DNA from: an uncultured Alphaproteobacteria bacterium
GTDB taxonomy: Bacteria; Pseudomonadota; Alphaproteobacteria; CAAHEQ01; UBA3637
Length of the DNA stretch: 41,816 nucleotides
Assembly (NCBI GenBank): GCA_944391585.1
Contig: CALXUD010000005.1
Span: 1 to 41,816, forward strand
Direction: 5' to 3'
In this document: piece by piece, positions 15,698-24,358 of the stretch
Position numbering within the stretch: the first letter of the stretch is position 1
How the letters are laid out: each line of letters opens with the position of its first letter
Notes under the pieces: generated by a model
The model's input: only the letters and a program-made list of their open reading frames with translations
The model's database searches: none
What the model was told of the DNA's origin: nothing
Made by a program: the position numbers and the translations under genes

Positions 15698-17176
15698 ATG
15701 TCAGCACAAAAAAGAATACAAAAAACACTTCAAACCATTCGCATTTTACGCCATAAAACATATAAAAAGGCGGGGGTAATTCAGCATCGCAAAAATTTGG
15801 ATTTGGCTCTTCGTTCTTTTTTGATTTTTTTAGTCAGCACTATTATTTTGCTCCTTTCATGGTCTATCTTTAAAACGCCTACAGAGCCAGCTACATCCTC
15901 TAGCCTCATCGAGATTAACACTGCTCTGGAAGAAGTGCATCCGGAATTAGATACGAATGCGCCGGTTATCAGCCCTGATAGCGCAGCTTCTCTCACTTTG
16001 TTGGAGCAACAAGCTGCCCGCGGCGAAATTCAGTTAAAAACATTGTCTTTGGAGCCCAAAGAAACCCTTTATGAATTACTGACAACAGCAAAAATCAGCG
16101 CACAGGAGGCGTTGGAAATTGCCGATGCACTGGATGTTTTAATTAACACAAAAACACTTAAGCCGGGAGAAAAATTTTACCTGTTTTTAGATAAAGAAAA
16201 CACCTTTCTCGGTCTTTCGTTCAATCAACGCAATACCGACACCATAGGCGTTTTAAAAGAAAAGGACGGAACTTTAACTCCTTTTTCGGCAGAAGGTCGT
16301 GTCGAAACCATTACCGAGCGTATTTCGGGTACCATTGAACGCACCTTTGCCGGCTCTGCTAAAAAAGCTGGCGTCCCAGACTCTCTCATTGCTCAAATTA
16401 CAGGCGCATTAGATGGAGAAATAGATTTCAATTCCGATATAAAACCCGGCCAAACATTTGAGATTATCTTTGAAAAGAAAATAACCGCTTCGGGATTGGA
16501 GCTCGGCGACAAAGAGCTTTTATATATCGGCTTAGAGGTCGGCAAACACGGAATTCATCGCTACGCTTGGACAGATGGCTCCAAAGTTACCGCTTTTTAT
16601 AACGCCCGAGGAATCAGCGCCCCGCAAACCCTTTACAAACGCCCCCTCAAAGCCCGTGCTCGCCTGTCATCTGCCTTTGGAAAACGCCGCCACCCGATTT
16701 TGCTCTATGAAGTTTTTCATAAAGGGGTTGATTTAGCCGCTCCCATGAACACACCGATTTTTGCAGCCGGTGATGGAGTTATCGTTCAACTGGGACGTAA
16801 AGGCTCTTATGGGAAATACATTAAAATCCGACACGCTGGCGGTTATCAAACAGCCTATGCTCATATGAACGGCTATCGCGGAGATTTAAAAGTCGGTTCC
16901 GTTGTAAAACGAGGCGAAACAATCGGCTATGTTGGTTCCACCGGTCGCTCTACCGGTCCACACCTGCACTTTGAAGTGATAAAAAATAATAAAGTGGTTC
17001 ATCCGTTCGGCACTAACGTGATTCAACAAAAACGCTTAACAGGCTTTGAATTGGAACAATTTCAATCTTTTGCCGAACAATTACATCCTGACTATGCAAA
17101 ACATTTGGCCGGTCCATTGCCACCGATTCCTTCTCCAAAACCGGCCGGCATTCAAAAATCCTCTCAAAAGAAATAA
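15698..17176 (+). CDS. Membrane-anchored M23 (LytM-type) peptidoglycan endopeptidase
   Basis: The 492-aa protein has a short basic cytoplasmic start, one membrane helix (about 36-58), a periplasmic region with an OapA/LysM-like part (LSLEPKETLYELLTTAKIS), and a C-terminal M23 domain (about 330-450). The zinc ligands are present: His and Asp in FHKGVDLAAP, His in PHLHFEV; the AYAHM histidine is also there. All look intact, so it should cut peptide cross-links in the cell wall, as MepM does in growth or division. A proline-rich tail ends the protein. It converges with rnhB with a single base between the stop codons. Confidence 0.93.
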   Translation: MSAQKRIQKTLQTIRILRHKTYKKAGVIQHRKNLDLALRSFLIFLVSTIILLLSWSIFKTPTEPATSSSLIEINTALEEVHPELDTNAPVISPDSAASLTLLEQQAARGEIQLKTLSLEPKETLYELLTTAKISAQEALEIADALDVLINTKTLKPGEKFYLFLDKENTFLGLSFNQRNTDTIGVLKEKDGTLTPFSAEGRVETITERISGTIERTFAGSAKKAGVPDSLIAQITGALDGEIDFNSDIKPGQTFEIIFEKKITASGLELGDKELLYIGLEVGKHGIHRYAWTDGSKVTAFYNARGISAPQTLYKRPLKARARLSSAFGKRRHPILLYEVFHKGVDLAAPMNTPIFAAGDGVIVQLGRKGSYGKYIKIRHAGGYQTAYAHMNGYRGDLKVGSVVKRGETIGYVGSTGRSTGPHLHFEVIKNNKVVHPFGTNVIQQKRLTGFELEQFQSFAEQLHPDYAKHLAGPLPPIPSPKPAGIQKSSQKK

Positions 17177-17177
17177 G

Positions 17178-17861
17178 CTAAAATAAAAATTCGGTTCCTT
17201 TTTCCGACAAGTTGGAAGTGGCTTCCGGTGCCGTATTTTCTTCTGCTAAAAAAGTCTTAATCGGCGCATAACTTTTGCGATGATACGGACTGACGCCATA
17301 CTTTTTTAATCCCTCAATATGCTCTTTCGTTCCATAACCGGCATTTTTACCCCAATGATAAAAGGGATATTGCTCACCCAATTCAGCCATCAACCGATCC
17401 CGCAACACTTTGGCTACAATGGATGCCGCGGCAATAGATAAAGAAATGGAATCTCCTTTCACCACAGCTTGACTTTTCCAAGACCAATCCGGCAAGCGAT
17501 TTCCGTCAATTAAACAATAATCCACACGATACCCTTGCCCTTCCACCTGCTTTAATGCACGCTTCATAGCTAAAAAAGTCGCTTGTAAAATATTTAAACG
17601 ATCAATTTCTTCCGGACTTGCCTGCCCCACACCGATAATCGCATTAGAATTTAAAATTAACTCATAAATTTTTTCTCGCTTGACGGCGGATAATTTTTTT
17701 GAATCGTTAATTTGAGCGGCTAATTGAGGCTCTATTTCCAAATTCGGCCAACACACACATGCCGCCATTACCGGTCCGGCCCACGGGCCACGGCCCACTT
17801 CATCTATTCCGAAAACAAGAGCTTTATCCGGAAATTTTTGCTCTAATTCAAAACTGGGCAT
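17178..17861 (-). CDS. rnhB: Ribonuclease HII
   Basis: The 227-aa enzyme shows the RNase HII start GIDEVGRGPWAGPV (catalytic Asp20, Glu21), a third acidic site in YCLIDGN, and the SIAAASIVAKVLRDRLM segment. It removes single ribonucleotides misincorporated into DNA. The ATG at 17861 has GGGAG five bases before it and overlaps the end of the M16 peptidase gene by 19 bases, so the two are co-transcribed and probably coupled. A C-terminal extension of some 25 residues is not part of the fold. Confidence 0.96.
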   Translation of the reverse strand: MPSFELEQKFPDKALVFGIDEVGRGPWAGPVMAACVCWPNLEIEPQLAAQINDSKKLSAVKREKIYELILNSNAIIGVGQASPEEIDRLNILQATFLAMKRALKQVEGQGYRVDYCLIDGNRLPDWSWKSQAVVKGDSISLSIAAASIVAKVLRDRLMAELGEQYPFYHWGKNAGYGTKEHIEGLKKYGVSPYHRKSYAPIKTFLAEENTAPEATSNLSEKGTEFLF

Positions 17862-19108
17862 ACCCGCTCCCGAATCTGCTCATAAGACATCAAATTTTGA
17901 ATCGGCCCCAACGCCGCCAATACCGGCGCTCCACTAAAAATCCGATCAGCCAACGCCTCTAAATCCGAGCGCTGAACCGCTTCAATTTTTTGAATCAATT
18001 CCGTTTCTGAAATAACACGTCCGCGCATCAATAAGTCCAACGCATTACTTTCGGCATGGGCCGTAATGTTCTCCAACCGCATCAATAATCGGGCTTTTAA
18101 CTTTGCTTTGGCACGCGCCAGTTCTTCCTCAGAAAGACTGCTGCCCAATCTGGCAATTTCATCACATAATACCGGCATTAATTCGCACACCTGCTCTTCG
18201 CCTGTTCCGGCATAAACTCCAAACGTTCCCGTATCACTTTCCGGTGAATGAAAGGCATAAATGGAATAAACCAAGCCACGTTTTTCGCGAATTTCCTGAA
18301 AAAGACGTGAGGACATCCCGCCCCCTAAAATACTTGCCAACACATTGGCAGCATAATAATCCGGATGCTCATAAGAAACCCCTTCAAAACCCAACACCAA
18401 ATTAACCTGCTCATGCGCTTTTTGAACGCGTTTTTCACCTCCTTGATAACGCGACGCAACCGCAACCGGTGCCGGATTGGAACCGATTTCAACAAATAAT
18501 TTTTCACAAAGCGCCAAAAAATCCGAATGGTGCACAGCCCCTGCGGCACTGATAACCATATTTGCAGCCTGATAATTTTGCCGCATATAATCCAACACAT
18601 GCGCCGATGTAAAACTTTGCACTTTTTCAGCCGTTCCCAAAATAGAACGTCCCAACGGCTGATCCGGATAAGCCGCCTGATTAAAATAATCAAACACCAA
18701 ATCATCCGGCGTGTCATTTTGCATATTGATTTCCTGCACAATCACGCCTTGTTCTTTGGCCAATTCAGCCGGCGCCATCACAGAATGCTGTAAAATGTCA
18801 GCAATTAAATCAATTCCCAAAGCAACATCTTCTTTTAAGACTTTCACATAATACGCCGTCACATCACGCCCTGTATAGGCATTCATAATACCGCCCACAT
18901 TTTCAATCGCACTGGAAATGTCATACGCCGACCGCGTTTTTGTTCCCTTAAACGCCATATGCTCCAACACATGCGAAATTCCATTGTTTTCAGCGGTTTC
19001 AAACCGTGCACCCACACCAACCCAAACACCGATAGAAACGGTTTGAGCCTTTTCATCGGAATCCGTTATTAAACGCATTCCATTTTTCAATTTGGAAATC
19101 CGAATCAC
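17843..19108 (-). CDS. M16 zinc peptidase (mitochondrial processing peptidase/PqqL-like)
   Basis: The inverted zinc motif HxxEH is intact (His46, Glu49, His50 in SHVLEHMAFKGT), followed by the second-glutamate helix region and the GGGMSSRLFQEIREKRGLVYSIYAF motif of M16 domain 2. With 421 aa and two halves this is the single-chain M16B type common in alphaproteobacteria and ancestral to mitochondrial processing peptidase. No signal peptide is present, so it is cytoplasmic. The start is GTG (19108), with AAGGA eight bases before it. Its physiological substrates are not known. Confidence 0.94.
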   Translation of the reverse strand: MIRISKLKNGMRLITDSDEKAQTVSIGVWVGVGARFETAENNGISHVLEHMAFKGTKTRSAYDISSAIENVGGIMNAYTGRDVTAYYVKVLKEDVALGIDLIADILQHSVMAPAELAKEQGVIVQEINMQNDTPDDLVFDYFNQAAYPDQPLGRSILGTAEKVQSFTSAHVLDYMRQNYQAANMVISAAGAVHHSDFLALCEKLFVEIGSNPAPVAVASRYQGGEKRVQKAHEQVNLVLGFEGVSYEHPDYYAANVLASILGGGMSSRLFQEIREKRGLVYSIYAFHSPESDTGTFGVYAGTGEEQVCELMPVLCDEIARLGSSLSEEELARAKAKLKARLLMRLENITAHAESNALDLLMRGRVISETELIQKIEAVQRSDLEALADRIFSGAPVLAALGPIQNLMSYEQIRERVCPVLN

Positions 19109-19124
19109 TTTAAAAATCCTTCAA

Positions 19125-19943
19125 TTATTGATCTGCCCGAACCGGCCCGATATTAATATCACCTTCACTGGACGGTTGACGCTCCACAAAACGCATTAAC
19201 AAATATCCGGATGCTCCGCCACGTACCATTTCGCCGGCACCAATGGTATAATACGCACCCAACGTTCCATAGTCAAAATCCACATAATCAATGTTATATG
19301 AGGCATTTAAAGCGGAATTACCCGTTGTTGTAAAGCGACAATCAAAACCCGGGGATAACATCTGAACCTTATCAATAAAATCAACGGATAAACGCGTAAC
19401 GGATGATTGACACACCGAACGGATATTGTTGATCTCTACATTATAATCAAAAATCAAATCCAATGCGGTCTGCCCTTTTAACAATTTAGCATCTAGCAAT
19501 CGAATGGACGGAATTTTAATATCCACATTCAATACATTTGTCTGTGCCGGCACCCGAATGGCATGATTATAACACACATGCGACACCGGATCCGCATCAC
19601 ATAACAAAATATCTTTATTCAAATTGCTTTCAAACAATTTTACCAGACGATTATACAAAAATTCTTTCGTCATGGAATACTCCGCCTTGGCACATTGCTT
19701 GGACCGGCAAACTAAAATGGAATAAGGCGTTTTTGGCATTTGAACCACAGGATTTTTTTCAGTTTCTTCAACAACCGGCGCTTCAACCCGAACAGCCGGC
19801 TGAACCATTTTTTCTGTTTCAGCTATCTGAATAACCGGCGCTTCAACGGACACCTGAACCGGCGCCGCCACTTCCTGAGCCATCACGGAACCCGCCATTA
19901 AAAAACAACCGGCTCCCACGAACAAATTTTGATAAAAACGCAT
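19125..19943 (-). CDS. Periplasmic protein of unknown function
   Basis: Start is placed at 19943 because GAGG lies six bases before this ATG and the signal peptide then runs cleanly to SVMAQ (about residue 22); an in-frame ATG 63 bases upstream would prepend a charged stretch. The first 70 mature residues are a Pro/Val/Glu linker (repeated 'APVVQ/EAPV'). The rest contains seven or so cysteines, starting with LVCRSKQC, and a beta-rich domain ending GGASGYLLMRFVERQ. I do not recognise a family. It sits between rsmE and the M16 gene with its own promoter, and may be co-transcribed with M16-rnhB. Confidence 0.8.
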   Translation of the reverse strand: MRFYQNLFVGAGCFLMAGSVMAQEVAAPVQVSVEAPVIQIAETEKMVQPAVRVEAPVVEETEKNPVVQMPKTPYSILVCRSKQCAKAEYSMTKEFLYNRLVKLFESNLNKDILLCDADPVSHVCYNHAIRVPAQTNVLNVDIKIPSIRLLDAKLLKGQTALDLIFDYNVEINNIRSVCQSSVTRLSVDFIDKVQMLSPGFDCRFTTTGNSALNASYNIDYVDFDYGTLGAYYTIGAGEMVRGGASGYLLMRFVERQPSSEGDINIGPVRADQ

Positions 19944-19977
19944 TTGAAACCTCATAAAAAACTTTTCTCTATCAGGC

Positions 19978-20006
19978 ATTTTACCGATAAAAAAACACAA
20001 AATCAA
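19978..20006 (-). promoter_or_regulatory. Promoter of the periplasmic protein gene
   Basis: TTGATT and TAAAAT are 17 bases apart. The start would be near 19971. Confidence 0.55.
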
Positions 20007-20025
20007 TACTTATCTTTGAATCCCA

Positions 20026-20721
20026 CTAAAAAATATCAAACGCATAACAAGATAAAATCGCCACCGCAGCTGTTTCAGCCCGCAGAATTGTTTGTCCCAA
20101 ATGGACACTGACAGCCTTTGGATAGCTACTCATTAATTGAATTTCTGCCGGCGTAAATCCTCCTTCCGGTCCAACAAAAAACGCCACATCCTGGTTACGC
20201 GTTAATTGTCCCGCCTGCGCTCCGCGTTCATTTAAAAAAGCTAACATCTGACCGACCGGTAAATCTGCTACCGCCTGAACCAGAGAAACCGCCGGATAAA
20301 GGCACGGCACATTCAATCGTTCGCATTGCTCGGCCGCTTCAATTGCAATTTGCTGCAACCGTTCCTGATTGATTTTAGAAACAACACTGCGCGCGCACAA
20401 AACCGGATGAATAGAGCGCACGCCTAACTCAACCGCTTTTTGAACCACAAAATCCAACGCTTCTTTTTTAATCACGGCCATATATAAATCGGCTCCGTCC
20501 AACGGTGTTTGCTTTTGAACCAAATCCTGAACCAAAACTCGGGCAACTTTTTTATCCAGTTGCTCAATAACTCCTTGCCATAAACCATCGCGTCCATTAA
20601 ATACGAAAATGGATTGTCCCACTTTTAAACGCATCACGTGTAAAACATAATGATGCTGTTTTTCTGTTAAATTAATAACCTGCCCAACCGATAATGCTTC
20701 GGAAACAAACAACCGTATCAT
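20026..20721 (-). CDS. rsmE: 16S rRNA (uracil-1498-N3)-methyltransferase
   Basis: The 231-aa protein is a SPOUT-class methyltransferase. The typical pieces are present: the N-terminal PUA-like part (HYVLHVMRLKVGQ, FNGRDGLW), VQKAVELGVRSIHPVLCARSV, AAEQCERLNVP, and the knot region FFVGPEGGFTPAEI ... LGQTILRAETAAVAIL. It methylates U1498 of 16S rRNA. Its ATG overlaps the stop of the phosphatase gene upstream (ATGA), so the two are translationally coupled. Confidence 0.97.
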   Translation of the reverse strand: MIRLFVSEALSVGQVINLTEKQHHYVLHVMRLKVGQSIFVFNGRDGLWQGVIEQLDKKVARVLVQDLVQKQTPLDGADLYMAVIKKEALDFVVQKAVELGVRSIHPVLCARSVVSKINQERLQQIAIEAAEQCERLNVPCLYPAVSLVQAVADLPVGQMLAFLNERGAQAGQLTRNQDVAFFVGPEGGFTPAEIQLMSSYPKAVSVHLGQTILRAETAAVAILSCYAFDIF

Positions 20722-22685
20722 TTTTCACTCCGAATAAAAACAGCTGTCGCATCATCGGGCAATGGTGGTTTTGTAAATTCAAAAAATCGTGCCATAATTC
20801 CATCAATCGCTTTTTTTGCCGTTTTAGCCGAAAAAGCTTTAAGTACCTGCTTGGCAAATCCATCCTCGCCCAACCGCTCTCCTTCTGCATTCGGTGATTC
20901 TGTCAAAGCATCACTGAATAATAAAATACTGTCACCTTTTTTAAACGGAACTTGATAATCCGTATATTCCGGATGCGACGCAATCCCCAACGGCATACCT
21001 GCCGTATCCAAAAATGTTTTTTTGCGTCCCGACTTTAAAATCGGATTAGGTGAACCCGCAGCGGCATATTTTAAAATCTTTTTCTTCACATTCCAAATCC
21101 CGAAAAAGAAAGTGGCAAATTGCCCTCGTGGCAACAATAATAATAACCGACGATTTAACTCTAATAAAAATGCAGACGGTGTTGTAATACGCCGATTCAT
21201 AGACGTAATAATGGCATGCAACCGAAACGTATTTAACGCAGCCGATACCCCATGCCCGGAAAAATCACAAATATAAATCCCCACCTCTTCTTCCGAAATC
21301 GGAAAGAGCTGCCAAAAATCGCCTCCCAAACGAGAAGATGATTCAAAAAAATGCGCAATATCCAAATGATACTTTTGACGTATCACCTCTAACATTTGAT
21401 CTGTCGGCAATAATTGTTCCTGCATTTTTTGGGCAGACGCCAATTCCACATCAATCTGCGCCAATTGATCTTTCAAATGCTTAATCAATAATCGATTTTC
21501 CAAATGCACTTTAACGCGTGAAAAGAATTCCAATGGATTGAGCGGTTTGATTAAAAAGTCTGTCGCGCCTAACTTAAAAGTCTGGTCTCGGGTTTCGCGA
21601 GTATCTGATGCCGTTTGAATCAATACCGGAATATCTCGTGTTTGTTCCGTAGATTTCAAATGATGCAATACCTCATATCCATTCATACGAGGCATTGTTA
21701 AATCTAAAATAATCAAATCCGGTTTGTTCGCCGCCACTTTATAAAGCGCTTCAATTCCATCGGCTGCCACCTCAATATCCGAAATCCCCATAATGTTTAA
21801 AAACCGACATAATAAGGTTTGATTGCTTTTTTCATCTTCTACAACCAATACTCGACATTTGGATAAATCCGGTGCTGTCGGATTTTTAACTCCCTCTTCG
21901 GCAATTTGTTCTGCTGCTTTATAATGATCGGTTTCTTTGAGTAAAAAAGATAACGTAATCTCACGTCCGAAATCGTCAATCGTACACGAATCGGCCGTTC
22001 CTGCAATTAAACGTAATCCTCGACCGGATTTTGCAGATACGGACGGCATTTGCTGCATATCGGTTTGAACCGTATAACCGGCTCCCTCATCACGAATTTT
22101 AATTTCCAGCTTTTGTTCATTCCAAGTAGCCACAATACTCAAAGACTTGCGCGCAAAAGTCGGATCCTTCAAACGCGCTGATAATAACTTTGTATATTTC
22201 ATAAAATCGCGTGCCGTCTGCCTCAATTCGCTGGACAAACCTAAATTACCATGCGTCAAACCATTTACCAATGCTTCATGCAATGCCATGTGAATACCCG
22301 CAAAACGCCCCATCGAAAAATTCAATCGCTGCCGTAAAGCTTCGGTAAAAATTTGTGCAATATCACATTGGTAAATAACCGGACCGGTTAACAACACACC
22401 CAATGTTTGATTTAATTTAACGGATTTTTCCTTTTTTAAAAACTGAACGATGGATTTCTCCAACGCATTGGCATCTAAAATATTTTCAATCGGCAGATTC
22501 AATAAGGCTGTCAATTTTTGATTATTGATTTCTCCAGCTAAAACACAAACCCCTACAGGTATTTCATCGGTTTTTCCATTTAAAATTTTTGGTTGTGCTG
22601 TTGTCGGCCATAATTTCAACCCCGCAGCTTTGGCAATCTGACGTGTTTTTTGAAGAGAAACGGAATCCGTTGTTAAATACTGCAT
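20718..22685 (-). CDS. HATPase-receiver-PP2C (SpoIIE-type) signalling protein
   Basis: This 655-aa protein joins three domains. Residues about 105-250 form an anti-sigma-like HATPase (N-box HEALVNGLTHGN at 136-147, IRDEGAGY, SGRGLRLI). Residues 277-390 form a response-regulator receiver with acceptor Asp328 in LIILDLTMPRMNG and Lys380. After a coiled-coil linker, residues 440-650 form a PP2C phosphatase with GGDFW (Asp456) and CDFSGHG (Asp474). The first 100 residues are unassigned. Such proteins control partner-switching circuits: the kinase domain phosphorylates and the phosphatase dephosphorylates a STAS anti-anti-sigma factor. No STAS or sigma-factor gene is in the window. The order HATPase-REC-PP2C differs from the more familiar REC-PP2C-HATPase. 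Confidence 0.93.
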   Translation of the reverse strand: MQYLTTDSVSLQKTRQIAKAAGLKLWPTTAQPKILNGKTDEIPVGVCVLAGEINNQKLTALLNLPIENILDANALEKSIVQFLKKEKSVKLNQTLGVLLTGPVIYQCDIAQIFTEALRQRLNFSMGRFAGIHMALHEALVNGLTHGNLGLSSELRQTARDFMKYTKLLSARLKDPTFARKSLSIVATWNEQKLEIKIRDEGAGYTVQTDMQQMPSVSAKSGRGLRLIAGTADSCTIDDFGREITLSFLLKETDHYKAAEQIAEEGVKNPTAPDLSKCRVLVVEDEKSNQTLLCRFLNIMGISDIEVAADGIEALYKVAANKPDLIILDLTMPRMNGYEVLHHLKSTEQTRDIPVLIQTASDTRETRDQTFKLGATDFLIKPLNPLEFFSRVKVHLENRLLIKHLKDQLAQIDVELASAQKMQEQLLPTDQMLEVIRQKYHLDIAHFFESSSRLGGDFWQLFPISEEEVGIYICDFSGHGVSAALNTFRLHAIITSMNRRITTPSAFLLELNRRLLLLLPRGQFATFFFGIWNVKKKILKYAAAGSPNPILKSGRKKTFLDTAGMPLGIASHPEYTDYQVPFKKGDSILLFSDALTESPNAEGERLGEDGFAKQVLKAFSAKTAKKAIDGIMARFFEFTKPPLPDDATAVFIRSEK

Positions 22686-22703
22686 CTTCTATCCTTTTTT
22701 GCT

Positions 22704-22733
22704 ATCATAGCGCAAAGAATCCCTAAAAAACAA
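22704..22733 (-). promoter_or_regulatory. Promoter of the HATPase-REC-PP2C gene and rsmE
   Basis: TTGTTT and TATGAT are 18 bases apart. Its -35 box stands one base from that of the divergent promoter. Confidence 0.55.
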
Positions 22734-22734
22734 G

Positions 22735-22763
22735 TTGTTTTTTCAATAAAATCGTTTTATAAC
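22735..22763 (+). promoter_or_regulatory. Possible leaderless promoter for the unknown gene pair
   Basis: TTGTTT, 17-base spacer, TATAAC. The -10 box ends six bases before the ATG at 22770 and no ribosome-binding site is visible, so the message may be leaderless. Confidence 0.5.
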
Positions 22764-22769
22764 CCTCTT

Positions 22770-23495
22770 ATGGAAATATCATTCATCACAACTTTAAAAA
22801 CTCTTCAAAATCAATTGATAAATACTTGCCCATGGCGACGGGAAACAATTCTCACTCAAACAAAACAAAGCTATCGGCTTTTTGCACACTTTTATTTTCC
22901 GATTCTAAACAAAAATTTACCAGCCGAGCTGACTCCCTTTTGGCTGGATTGGTGCCAAAAGCATCAACCACCTGCTGATTGCTTAATAGCTCCGACCGGA
23001 CTGTTTTTAAACCTATCTTTTTTGGGAAAAATGCCTTTTCCCAACACAGCATTTTTAATTTTTGATTTAGCCGACGTTTTAACACATGACACTCTTTTTC
23101 AAAAATACCTAAAACAAAAACCGCCCGCTCAAAAAATCGTCCTGACCGTTTCAGATACCGCTCTTTTAGCACTCACGGACAAGGAACATTTAACGTTTGA
23201 TTTTTTGTATCTCCCTTCTCAAAAAGCAACCTCTTTCCTGCCTGAAAAAAACATTTTTCATGTTCAAACGGCGGAGGATTATCGCCTTTTACCCGCTGCA
23301 AAAACCATACATATCGGTGGCACGTTTATAGAAACCTTTTTATCCCAAAAACGCTATCAAAAATGTCCTTTTTCAAAAGAATGTACCTCACAAGCTTGCA
23401 CAACCATCAGCAGTCATTCGGCTCATTTTTTAAAGTGTGCTGATCCGACTTTTTTAACTCATCATTTAACAGAGCTTTCCCATGAAATCCGATAA
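22770..23495 (+). CDS. Unrecognised protein (241 aa) with C-terminal cysteine cluster
   Basis: I do not recognise this protein. It has no signal peptide or membrane helix. Two aromatic-rich helical parts surround a middle of alternating strands and helices (TAFLIFDLADVL, KIVLTVSDTALLAL, FDFLYLPSQ, KTIHIGGTFIETFL), which reads like part of an alpha/beta barrel. Near the end four cysteines stand as C-x5-C-x4-C-x12-C (from KCPFSKECTSQAC), a possible zinc or iron-sulfur site. The next gene overlaps it by 14 bases, so the two products are probably partners. It is divergent from the HATPase-REC-PP2C gene with facing promoters. Confidence 0.7.
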   Translation: MEISFITTLKTLQNQLINTCPWRRETILTQTKQSYRLFAHFYFPILNKNLPAELTPFWLDWCQKHQPPADCLIAPTGLFLNLSFLGKMPFPNTAFLIFDLADVLTHDTLFQKYLKQKPPAQKIVLTVSDTALLALTDKEHLTFDFLYLPSQKATSFLPEKNIFHVQTAEDYRLLPAAKTIHIGGTFIETFLSQKRYQKCPFSKECTSQACTTISSHSAHFLKCADPTFLTHHLTELSHEIR

Positions 23496-24279
23496 AGTCC
23501 TGGACCATTTAGCTTATATCCAAAAACGCATTTTTAAAGGCTTCGCTTTATTCTTGGCAACAAGCACACTGTCCGAATCTGAACGCCTGCAATGGCAGGA
23601 ATTGAGCACCCCGCTTTTAAACGCGAAAAAAGCCCTTTTATTTACATTAAAAAATGAAGATACTTTGCTTTTTTTTAATAATAATAAAGCACCCGTTTTA
23701 ATGGATTTGATGTTTCAGTTAAAAACTATTATTCCCAATCTTCAGCAAAAACATTTTGATTTAAAAAAACAATTTGATACTTTATCTCAACTTATTTATG
23801 ACATTCAAATTTTTCCCTCACAAAAAAAGGCTTTAAAGGTCCTGAAAAAACTTCCGACCAATCCCCTGACTTTGAATCAATTGGAAAATCTTTTAATTCT
23901 TTTAACCCCTGCTTGCCTGATGGCAAATCTACCCGTTCAAAATAACTGTTTAAAGCTGGATTTAACTTACCTACGTCAAAAATTATTCCCGCAAATAGAC
24001 TTAACGTCAAACCCGATTTTAGCCGAACTGTTATACCAACAACTGACGAAAAGAATTCCACACACTTCTGATTTATTTTACCCAACCTATGTTTTGGATT
24101 TATCAGATAAAACACCACCACGCATTATCCTGCGCTTGTCTGATATTATAAAGCATTTAAGTGTTTATCAATCTTATCGAAATGCCCACCCGGATACCCA
24201 TATTTTAATTCAAAAAGATATTTCTGCTTCCGCCTTAAATTTAACAAAATTGCAAGATTGCTTTGTTTCGTTTCTGTAA
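23482..24279 (+). CDS. Unrecognised protein (265 aa), partner of the upstream gene
   Basis: I do not recognise this protein. It is cytoplasmic by appearance, leucine- and lysine-rich, mostly helical, with a possible coiled coil about residues 80-110 and a C-terminal part with strands (YPTYVLDLSDKTPPRIILRL, DTHILIQKDIS). There are only two cysteines. The start overlaps the preceding gene by 14 bases, which indicates coupled translation. The A/T-rich third codon positions match the neighbouring genes, so recent foreign origin is not evident. Confidence 0.68.
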   Translation: MKSDKVLDHLAYIQKRIFKGFALFLATSTLSESERLQWQELSTPLLNAKKALLFTLKNEDTLLFFNNNKAPVLMDLMFQLKTIIPNLQQKHFDLKKQFDTLSQLIYDIQIFPSQKKALKVLKKLPTNPLTLNQLENLLILLTPACLMANLPVQNNCLKLDLTYLRQKLFPQIDLTSNPILAELLYQQLTKRIPHTSDLFYPTYVLDLSDKTPPRIILRLSDIIKHLSVYQSYRNAHPDTHILIQKDISASALNLTKLQDCFVSFL

Positions 24280-24304
24280 AAAACTCTCCTTTAAAGGCTC
24301 CACC

Positions 24305-24333
24305 TTGCAAATTAAACAAAAATAATGTATATA
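24305..24333 (+). promoter_or_regulatory. Promoter of the nitronate-monooxygenase-like gene
   Basis: TTGCAA and TATATA are 17 bases apart; start near 24340, leader about 20 bases with AAGGAG before the ATG. Confidence 0.6.
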
Positions 24334-24358
24334 TACGCAAAACATAAAAGGAGCTGCC

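Noticed and set aside
18325-18741. 138-aa ORF on the minus strand within the M16 peptidase gene
   Set aside because: It is an out-of-frame shadow of the M16 coding sequence, very rich in Arg, Ile and Trp, without homology I can recognise.
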